Source of the DNA: an uncultured Blautia sp.
GTDB lineage: Bacteria > Bacillota > Clostridia > Lachnospirales > Lachnospiraceae
Direction of reading: 5' to 3'
Length of the DNA stretch: 44,188 nucleotides
Assembly (NCBI GenBank): GCA_900539145.1
Contig: UQAX01000020.1
Coordinates: 1 to 44,188 of the forward strand
The translations under genes were made by a program, and so were the position numbers. Positions within the stretch are counted from its first letter, which is position 1. Each line of letters begins with the position of its first letter. Below, in pieces: positions 38,664 to 44,188 of this stretch. Under the pieces are notes generated by a model. It ran no database searches, was not told where the DNA came from, and saw only the letters and a program-made list of their open reading frames with translations.

Positions 38664-39410
38664 ATGAGATTAAAAGATAAAGTAGCAATTATAACAGGTG
38701 GAAGCCGAGGCATTGGATATGCCACTGCTGACGCATTTTTAAGAGAAGGTGCAAAGGTAATTTTAACTGCCAGCTCTATGGAGTCTGCCCAAAAAGCAGT
38801 CGCACAATTAAAGGAAAAATATCCTGACTCTACAGTAGTGGGAATTAGTCCTGATTTAAGCAATTTAAAAGATGTAAGAGAAGAATTTAAAAACGTCACT
38901 TCAAAATATGGATGTGTGGATATTCTTGTCAACAACGCCGGGGTTTCAGAAAGCACACTTTTTACAGATTACACAGAAGAAATGTTTGATAAGGTTATGG
39001 ACTTGAATGTAAAAGGTGTATTTAATGCCACAAAAGCAGCTTCTGAATGCATGGTGGCACGCAAGAAAGGTGTTATTCTAAGTACTTCTTCCATGGTAAG
39101 TATTTATGGACAACCAAGCGGCATTGCCTATCCTACTTCCAAATTTGCAGTAAATGGTCTTACCGTATCTCTTGCGCGGGAGCTTGGTCCAAAAGGCATT
39201 CGTGTAAATGCAGTAGCTCCCGGAATTACAGAAACAGATATGATGAAAGCCGTTCCAAAAGAAGTTATCGAACCGATGATTGCACAAATTCCATTAAGAC
39301 GTTTAGGCCAGCCTGAAGATATTGCCAATGCCTTTGTTTTCCTGGCTTCTGACGAAGCTTCCTACATCACAGGTGTAGTATTAAGTGTAGACGGACTTGC
39401 CCGCACATAA
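38664..39410 (+). CDS. Short-chain dehydrogenase/reductase (FabG/BaiA-like)
   Basis: A 248-residue classical SDR: nucleotide loop TGGSRGIG near 11-18, NNAGVS near 90-95, and the catalytic set Ser142/143, Tyr156 and Lys160 (SSMVSIYGQPSGIAYPTSK). Its C-terminus VLSVDGLART is complete. It oxidises or reduces a hydroxyl with NAD(P). It is not next to fatty-acid genes, so it is unlikely to be the housekeeping FabG. Several stretches (LKEKYPDSTVVGISPDL, SIYGQPSGIAYPTSK) remind me of the bile-acid 3-alpha-hydroxysteroid dehydrogenase BaiA; this is a resemblance only. The ATG at 38664 follows AGAGGTG. Confidence 0.88.
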   Translation: MRLKDKVAIITGGSRGIGYATADAFLREGAKVILTASSMESAQKAVAQLKEKYPDSTVVGISPDLSNLKDVREEFKNVTSKYGCVDILVNNAGVSESTLFTDYTEEMFDKVMDLNVKGVFNATKAASECMVARKKGVILSTSSMVSIYGQPSGIAYPTSKFAVNGLTVSLARELGPKGIRVNAVAPGITETDMMKAVPKEVIEPMIAQIPLRRLGQPEDIANAFVFLASDEASYITGVVLSVDGLART

Positions 39411-39414
39411 ACCG

Positions 39415-39456
39415 AAAAGGAGAGCGCTCAACGTTTAATGCGTCCGCTCTCCTTTT
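39415..39456. terminator. Bidirectional terminator between SDR and LysR genes
   Basis: AAAAGGAGAGCG pairs with CGCTCTCCTTTT (12 bp, 18-base loop) and serves both convergent genes. It covers the last codons of the lysR gene (stop at 39435). Confidence 0.85.
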
Positions 39457-40319
39457 ACCATATCTATAAATGCCTGCATTTGAGGTGTAACCCATTTATT
39501 TTTATAATATAATAATTGACTGTACATTTTTACACCGGGTAAATCTGTATCAATCTGCATAAGTTTTCCTCTTTTTAACTCTTTTCTCACCGTAAATTCC
39601 GGTAAAAAAGAAACACCCATTCCTCTTTTCAGCAAATTAATAATGGTTTCTGTATTCCCAATCTCCAATACAGGAGAAATCCGTAAATCACGTTCTGATA
39701 AAAGTCTTTCCAGTTCATAATGATAGGCAGCGCCCCTCTCTGTAAGGAGAAATGGTTCTTGTATCAATTCCTGTATCTGTACTTCTCTCTTTTCCGTCAT
39801 TTCCTTTCCCAGTGTAACAAAAATAATTTCTTCTGTTCTTTGCATTGCACAAGTCCACTCAGGATTACAGATTTTCTGATCCAAAGTAAAAATCAAATCC
39901 AAATCATTTTCTTTTGCCATTTCAAGCAAATCTGCTGTTTTGCCGGATTTAATTACAATTTCAATCTCAGGGCAAATCTTATGAAGCTTCAATATCAAAT
40001 CAGGAAGCAACGCTGTACAAATTGACTCCACACCCCCTATTTTCAATTCTCCTCTTGGCACACTGTTTTTCTTCGAAAAATCCAGCGCCCGATTCGTCAC
40101 CCTCATAATTTCGTTTGCATAAAAAACAAATTCCTGCCCTTTCTCTGTTAAATAAACTCTTTTCCCTATTCTTTCAAAAAGCTGTGTATCTAATTCTTTT
40201 TCTAACTGTTGTATCTGTACAGTGACTGCTGATTGGGAATATCCTAACTGTTCTGCTGCTTTTGAAAAATTCTGCGTCCCTGCTACCTTTAAAAAAGTAA
40301 CAATATTTCTAATCTCCAT
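39435..40319 (-). CDS. LysR-family transcriptional regulator
   Basis: This 294-residue regulator has the N-terminal helix-turn-helix (TFLKVAGTQNFSKAAEQLGYSQSAVTVQIQQLEKELDTQLFER, about 8-52) and a LysR substrate-binding domain (about 90-290). It is divergent from the aromatic amino acid decarboxylase gene, with a short dyad in the 128-base gap, the classic layout for a LysR protein controlling its neighbour. The effector may be the amino acid or its amine. Confidence 0.93.
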   Translation of the reverse strand: MEIRNIVTFLKVAGTQNFSKAAEQLGYSQSAVTVQIQQLEKELDTQLFERIGKRVYLTEKGQEFVFYANEIMRVTNRALDFSKKNSVPRGELKIGGVESICTALLPDLILKLHKICPEIEIVIKSGKTADLLEMAKENDLDLIFTLDQKICNPEWTCAMQRTEEIIFVTLGKEMTEKREVQIQELIQEPFLLTERGAAYHYELERLLSERDLRISPVLEIGNTETIINLLKRGMGVSFLPEFTVRKELKRGKLMQIDTDLPGVKMYSQLLYYKNKWVTPQMQAFIDMVKGERTH

Positions 40320-40379
40320 ATCTTCCTCTTATTATTTTTTTTCATATATATTATAAAATTTATCAATTTAACAAATAGA

Positions 40380-40404
40380 TAGTTTTAGTGTAAACTACTA
40401 TATT
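40380..40404 (+). promoter_or_regulatory. LysR-type operator and decarboxylase promoter
   Basis: TAGTTT (40380-40385) and AAACTA (40392-40397) form an inverted repeat of the T-N-A LysR type. It overlaps the -35 region of a possible promoter with -10 TATATT (40399-40404) and no consensus -35, consistent with activator control. Confidence 0.5.
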
Positions 40405-40447
40405 AAAGACGTCAAGATAACAATGAATTTTAGGAGTTAATAACATT

Positions 40448-41878
40448 ATGATAAACAGTGAAAATATTTTAAACAGCGCTCAATTAGAAAAAGAAATCAA
40501 AAATTTCGTACATGATTTTTGTCTGGAAAAGCACAACATCCATACACAACAAGTCATCTGGAATGCGCCAAGCGGACAAGCTGAAAAAATAAAACAATTG
40601 GGAATTCCCAAAGACGGACGTCCTGCTAATGAAGTAGTTCAGGAAATGATGAACGAAGTATATCAATACCGTGGTGACTCCAATCATCCACGTTTCTTTG
40701 GCTTTGTACCTGGTCCCGCTTCTTCCATTTCTTGGCTCGGTGATATTATGACATCTGCCTACAATATTCATGCAGGTGGGAGCAAATTGGCTCCCATGGT
40801 AAACTGTATTGAACAGGAAGTGTTAAAATGGCTCTGCACTCAAACCGGATTTGGAAAAAATTCAGGAGGTGTCTTCGTAAGCGGAGGCTCTATGGCAAAT
40901 ATCACAGCACTTACTGCTGCTCGAGACAACAAGCTTACAGATGAAACCCTTCATCTGGGTGTAGCTTATATTTCCGACCAGACACACAGCTCCGTTGCAA
41001 AAGGTCTTCGCATTATCGGCATTCCCAACAAAAGAATTCGTAAAATTCCTACTACGCCGGACTTCAAAATCAATACAGAAATTCTGGAGCAAACAATTTT
41101 GGCTGACAAAGAAGCCGGACTTATTCCATTTGTAGTTATCGGAACTGCCGGAACTACCAATACAGGCAGTATTGACCCATTAAAAGAAATTGCAGCTATC
41201 TGTGAAAAACATAATCTCTGGTTCCATGTTGACGGCGCTTACGGTGCTTCTGTCCTGTTAAGTCCGAAATACCGCCACCTTTTAGACGGAATACAACTGG
41301 CTGACAGCTTAAGCTGGGATGCCCATAAATGGCTGTTTCAAACCTACGGTTGCGCTATGGTTCTGGTAAAGGATATTCAGCACTTATTCCACAGCTTTCA
41401 CGTAAATCCGGAATATCTAAAAGATGTGCAGGGAGACAGAGAACACATTAACACATGGGATATCGGTATGGAGCTTACCAGACCTGCCAGAGGCTTAAAG
41501 CTTTGGCTCACTCTTCAAATTTTAGGAAGCGACTTAATCGGCAGCGCTATTGAACACGGCTTTCAGCTTGCACACTGGGCAGAAGACACACTAAAAGAGC
41601 TTCCCGATTGGGAAATCGTCTCTCCTGCACAGCTTGCTATGGTAAATTTCCGCTATACCCCAGAAGGTTTATCCAAAGAGCAGACCGACCTCTTAAACGA
41701 AAAAATTTCTGAAAAAATTTTGGAGAGCGGATACGCTGCTGTATTTACTACGGTTCTTCATGAAAAGACAGTTCTTCGTATATGCGCCCTTCATCCAGAA
41801 GCAGAAAAAGAAGATATGGAAAAGACAATTTATTTGTTGGATACTTATGGGAAGGAACTCTGTAAAGATATGAAATAA
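40448..41878 (+). CDS. PLP-dependent aromatic L-amino acid (tryptophan/phenylalanine) decarboxylase
   Basis: This 476-residue group II decarboxylase probably converts tryptophan to tryptamine and phenylalanine to phenethylamine. Visible are the substrate-site segment PRFFGFVPGPASSISWLGDI (about 79-98), GGVFVSGGSMANITAL, HVDGAYGASVLLSP with the PLP-binding Asp, and the Schiff-base lysine in SWDAHKWLFQTYGC. Long stretches (YNIHAGGSKLAPMVNCIEQE, WDIGMELTRPARGLKLWLTL) agree, as far as I remember it, with the characterised Ruminococcus gnavus tryptophan decarboxylase. Length is normal. The ATG at 40448 follows AGGAG. No transporter is adjacent. Substrate preference is inferred from that resemblance. 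Confidence 0.9.
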   Translation: MINSENILNSAQLEKEIKNFVHDFCLEKHNIHTQQVIWNAPSGQAEKIKQLGIPKDGRPANEVVQEMMNEVYQYRGDSNHPRFFGFVPGPASSISWLGDIMTSAYNIHAGGSKLAPMVNCIEQEVLKWLCTQTGFGKNSGGVFVSGGSMANITALTAARDNKLTDETLHLGVAYISDQTHSSVAKGLRIIGIPNKRIRKIPTTPDFKINTEILEQTILADKEAGLIPFVVIGTAGTTNTGSIDPLKEIAAICEKHNLWFHVDGAYGASVLLSPKYRHLLDGIQLADSLSWDAHKWLFQTYGCAMVLVKDIQHLFHSFHVNPEYLKDVQGDREHINTWDIGMELTRPARGLKLWLTLQILGSDLIGSAIEHGFQLAHWAEDTLKELPDWEIVSPAQLAMVNFRYTPEGLSKEQTDLLNEKISEKILESGYAAVFTTVLHEKTVLRICALHPEAEKEDMEKTIYLLDTYGKELCKDMK

Positions 41879-41884
41879 ATTTAA

Positions 41885-41917
41885 GCCCGCAAGTCTCATA
41901 AATAGAGATTTGCGGGC
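41885..41917 (+). terminator. Stem-loop after the decarboxylase gene
   Basis: GCCCGCAAGTCTC pairs with GAGATTTGCGGGC (one G-T) over a seven-base loop, six bases after the stop codon. The T-run is weak. Confidence 0.65.
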
Positions 41918-41950
41918 GGTTATCACTTGTCTGACTTTCGAATAAATATG

Positions 41951-43084
41951 CTATTTAAAAAGCTTTAAATCATCTTTTCCAAAAAATTCAAGATACCCTT
42001 CTTCCAGCCCTTCTTCCGAAACAATAAATGTGAAATATACTTCTTTTTCTGCATATGGTTCTAATCTTACATAATACTTTCCATTATACTTACTGTCAGG
42101 AACTCCTCCTTTAAGGTCGTATGGCGGTTCATTTTCCATAAGCGGGCTATAAAACACCGGATATACCGGCAGTTCTTCCCACAACTTATCTGTGGTGTTT
42201 TGTAATTTCACTGCAACCTCCAGCTTCTTTACCGGGTCATCTATCTTATGTACCTCATCTTCCACCTCGGAAAATGTAATATCCGTCACCTGAAGACTGC
42301 ATCCTTTTGCATAATCCGGATACTCTATTTTTTCTCCCAGAGTAATTTTTTCCTTTGTAATTTTCTCTTTTTCACTTTCTGAAAACTCATCTTTTTCATA
42401 AATTTTGATTTGTTTTCCTATCTCTAATACTTCTTCTTTTGGAATAAAAGAAGCTGCAAACATCTCTACAACGTACCCTTCTTCTTCATAAAATTGCATT
42501 AAATTCCAACGATACTCCGCTTCTTCCCCTCCGTCAATCAACAGATTTTTTACCCTTCCATCCTTCCATATCTCACAATTTTCATAGGGAATTTTCTCTT
42601 TTTCCATCCAATCGTTTACTTGAATTGTAATGCCATTTGCCCCCCAAACGCCTCCAAAGGAATATTTCCCAAGAGAATATTTTTCTTTTTCCTCATCCCA
42701 GATTTCATAACCTTCCGGTAAATATCCAGGAACAGCAATTACATCTGTACATTCCTTCTTCCTTTCCACCTTTATCAAAATTGTTTGTATCCCTTCCTTA
42801 ATTTCTACCCGAATTGCCTTTCTGTTTTTTGTCATTGCATAAGCTGTAAAAGAAATTCCTACTACAAGTATCACTGCCGCTGCCGCTTGAAGAAATTTTT
42901 TCATTCCACCATTATGAAATATAACTTTGTTCTCTTTTTTTGTTTCTATTAAAGACAATAAGCTTTGTTTTCTGTTCTGATAATCTTCGGAGAAATCATG
43001 CGTTTGTTCTTCTTGTCCAAATTGCTCGTCTTCTATTTCTTGTCCCAGTTTTTTCATTATCTGATCTAATTTTTCCTGTTTCAT
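41951..43084 (-). CDS. Membrane-anchored anti-sigma factor-like protein
   Basis: A 377-residue protein with a cytoplasmic N-terminus (about 1-70, helical, many Glu/Gln and Lys), one membrane segment near 73-92 (FLQAAAAVILVVGISFTAYA), and a large extracytoplasmic part without a recognised catalytic motif. It follows and overlaps an ECF-type sigma factor gene, the usual place of the anti-sigma factor. The outer domain resembles DUF4367/DUF4179-like regions of Firmicute anti-sigma proteins, which is a tentative assignment. The ATG at 43084 follows GGAGGAGG by nine bases; the longer frame lacks a ribosome site. Confidence 0.75.
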   Translation of the reverse strand: MKQEKLDQIMKKLGQEIEDEQFGQEEQTHDFSEDYQNRKQSLLSLIETKKENKVIFHNGGMKKFLQAAAAVILVVGISFTAYAMTKNRKAIRVEIKEGIQTILIKVERKKECTDVIAVPGYLPEGYEIWDEEKEKYSLGKYSFGGVWGANGITIQVNDWMEKEKIPYENCEIWKDGRVKNLLIDGGEEAEYRWNLMQFYEEEGYVVEMFAASFIPKEEVLEIGKQIKIYEKDEFSESEKEKITKEKITLGEKIEYPDYAKGCSLQVTDITFSEVEDEVHKIDDPVKKLEVAVKLQNTTDKLWEELPVYPVFYSPLMENEPPYDLKGGVPDSKYNGKYYVRLEPYAEKEVYFTFIVSEEGLEEGYLEFFGKDDLKLFK

Positions 43085-43595
43085 TGTCAAATTCCTCCTC
43101 CCATTCCAATCGGTCAGCAATCAATTTTCGTGCTCTCTCCAATCTTTTATTTACATTTCCTTCACTAAGCCCTAAAATATCACCTGTCTCTTTTGCCGAA
43201 AATCCATAATAACAGCGTAATTTAATAATCTCCCTATATTCTGTTGGAACTGCATTCAATAATTGCTGAATAAATTCTCTGTCCTCCACAGATTTTACAA
43301 ATGAATTTGTTTCTTCTCCTTGTTCCTGCTGAGACAGCCATTCATTCTGTTTATTGTTTCTGCGGTACTGATCGATTGCTGTATTTCGAACTGTTTTCAA
43401 AACAAGTTGTTGTGTTTTGGGACTATCAGGAGTATCAATTTTCGGTAAATACTTCAAAAGTTTCTCAAAACTGTCCTGTACTGCACCCTCTGCCTGTTCC
43501 CTGTTATGAAGAACTCCATAGGCAACCCGATACATTCCCTGCTCATACAATTCATACATAGTCTCCAGCAGAATTTTAAACTCATGCTTTTCCAA
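42996..43595 (-). CDS. ECF-type RNA polymerase sigma factor
   Basis: A 199-residue sigma-70 family protein with region 2 (YELYEQGMYRVAYGVLHNREQAEGAVQDSFEKLLKY, about 14-50, then NTAIDQYRR) and region 4 (AVPTEYREIIKLRCYYGFSAKETGDILGLSEGNVNKRLERARK, about 115-158). The start is a TTG at 43595 behind GGGGGTGAG; no in-frame ATG is near. The last 30 codons, rich in Arg, overlap the anti-sigma gene by 89 bases in another frame, an unusually long overlap. It should respond to an envelope signal relayed by the anti-sigma protein. Confidence 0.88.
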   Translation of the reverse strand: MEKHEFKILLETMYELYEQGMYRVAYGVLHNREQAEGAVQDSFEKLLKYLPKIDTPDSPKTQQLVLKTVRNTAIDQYRRNNKQNEWLSQQEQGEETNSFVKSVEDREFIQQLLNAVPTEYREIIKLRCYYGFSAKETGDILGLSEGNVNKRLERARKLIADRLEWEEEFDNETGKIRSDNEKTGTRNRRRAIWTRRTNA

Positions 43596-43698
43596 GATTT
43601 CTCACCCCCTGTTTTTATCTTTCATAAAGTATAACGAATGGATAAAAGAAAATCTGACAGAAAGATACTAATTATTTCATTGTTAACAGACATAGAAA

Positions 43699-43735
43699 GA
43701 GCCAAGAACTCCCATAAAAATGGGTTTCTTGGCTC
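43699..43735 (-). terminator. Terminator-like hairpin upstream of the sigma factor gene
   Basis: GAGCCAAGAA pairs with TTCTTGGCTC, with an inner CCCA/TGGG stem around a TAAAAA loop. No plus-strand gene precedes it, so it probably ends transcripts of the small membrane protein gene to the right, or acts in the sigma leader. Confidence 0.6.
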
Positions 43736-43800
43736 TTTAATGTTATTCAAACTCGCAAAGTTCTATTTGCTTTGTAGTGTATTCCCGTTGTTCCAGTTCC

Positions 43801-43826
43801 AAAACAGTTCATTTTTGAACTGTTTT
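43801..43826. promoter_or_regulatory. Perfect 11-bp dyad AAAACAGTTCA/TGAACTGTTTT
   Basis: The arms are separated by four bases. It could be a small hairpin or a dimer operator; neither strand has a convincing T-run directly after it. It lies about 130 bases from the small gene's stop and 200 bases from the sigma start. Confidence 0.45.
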
Positions 43827-43960
43827 GTATGGATTCGCTATGTTTTCATCTAATTGTATTGTCATTTTATTGTCAGTAATATGCTATAGATTAAAATCAA
43901 CTAATAGTCTTAAATACTATAATATTCATAAAGCACTTCCATTCCCCTGCTAGCTGAAAT

Positions 43961-44110
43961 TTATTTACTATTCCTTATTAATGCAATGATTACGGCAATA
44001 ACTCCGACACATAGCCATATAATTCCCTTTACAGTATTTCCTGCCAAAAACCAAACTAAAGAAAAAAGCATCCATATAATTACCAAAATTATAATTCCTT
44101 TGTTACTCAT
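43961..44110 (-). CDS. Small two-helix membrane protein
   Basis: A 49-residue protein with two hydrophobic helices (IIILVIIWMLFSLVWFLAG and GIIWLCVGVIAVIIALI) separated by NTVK. The start is the ATG at 44110 behind GGAGGAGGAAG; the longer frame to 44167 has no ribosome site and runs into the edge repeat. Function unknown. Confidence 0.7.
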   Translation of the reverse strand: MSNKGIIILVIIWMLFSLVWFLAGNTVKGIIWLCVGVIAVIIALIRNSK

Positions 44111-44141
44111 ATACTTCCTCCTCCATAAATTCAAATTGAAC

Positions 44142-44187
44142 AAAATCGCTGCGCGATGGCCTGCCAAGGCTGTGGCATAGCGATTTT
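44142..44187. repeat. Inverted repeat at the right edge
   Basis: AAAATCGCT (44142-44150) and AGCGATTTT (44179-44187) flank a GC-rich centre (GCGCGATGGCCTGCCAAGG). It may be a terminator of a gene beyond the edge or a REP-like element; the window ends one base later. Confidence 0.5.
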
Positions 44188-44188
44188 C

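Larger units (their letters stand above)
43596..43960. other. Intergenic region with two strong dyads
   Basis: It holds a terminator-like hairpin at 43699-43735 and a perfect dyad at 43801-43826, described separately. A TATACT-like -10 near 43633-43640 on the minus strand may start the sigma operon. No further gene is seen. Confidence 0.5.

Noticed and set aside
38459..38956. Minus-strand frame of 165 codons across the SDR start
   Set aside because: It covers the SDR promoter and coding start in antisense and overlaps the YccF gene; no recognisable domain.

Overview
The window looks like a low-GC Firmicute of the Lachnospiraceae, probably a Blautia/Mediterraneibacter-type gut commensal. The evidence is the AT-rich sequence with strong GGAGG ribosome sites, tRNAs without an encoded CCA, choline-binding-type repeats on secreted enzymes, a MurT/GatD pair, and a decarboxylase that closely resembles, from memory, the tryptophan decarboxylase of Ruminococcus gnavus. 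No phage or insertion-sequence genes are visible; apart from the left edge this is ordinary chromosome.

Left edge (1-3.6 kb): a type I-C-like cas3 stands without other cas genes in the window. Its expected downstream position holds a DUF3990 ADP-ribosyltransferase-like gene and a DUF3791 partner (a toxin/antitoxin-like pair). Between them and cas3, on the opposite strand, lies a compact RNA gene: consensus promoter, a 25-nt shortened I-C CRISPR-repeat look-alike ending in GTGGATTGAAAC, a short spacer-like segment and an 18-bp terminator hairpin. The first ten bases of that spacer match, with one mismatch at position 6, a site preceded by a TTC PAM just upstream of the -35 box of the toxin promoter. 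This is the architecture of a CreTA-type module (a CRISPR-like RNA that uses Cascade to repress a toxin and so makes the cell depend on its CRISPR system), here with a protein toxin. The remaining cas genes probably lie to the left of position 1. I consider this the most interesting part of the window.

3.7-8.1 kb: two adjacent secreted hydrolases, an M14 zinc carboxypeptidase and a C69 dipeptidase, carry nearly identical C-terminal cell-wall-binding repeat arrays. 8.4-10.5 kb: murT-gatD, which amidates lipid II. 10.6-13.7 kb: glycerate kinase divergent from a PrpR-N/Fis-type regulator with a degenerate AAA+ domain. 13.7-13.95 kb: two tRNA-Gly genes. 14.1-15.3 kb: a CcdA-TlpA fusion. 15.4-19.3 kb: the thiazole operon thiS-thiF-thiG-thiH-thiE behind a TPP riboswitch, with palindromic repeats in the leader.

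19.4-27.7 kb: an Rpn-like nuclease; a MerR regulator divergent from a MATE exporter; a response regulator, histidine kinase and ABC exporter set of the peptide-antibiotic-response type; a TPR protein. 27.8-36.8 kb: a complete potassium system, a 40-codon ORF plus kdpF-A-B-C followed by a KdpD split into two proteins and KdpE, with an 11-bp direct repeat at the promoter that fits KdpE.

36.8-44.2 kb: a GH125 mannosidase, a YccF protein, an SDR oxidoreductase, a LysR regulator divergent from the aromatic amino acid decarboxylase, a sigma/anti-sigma pair with a long overlap, and a small membrane protein at the right edge.
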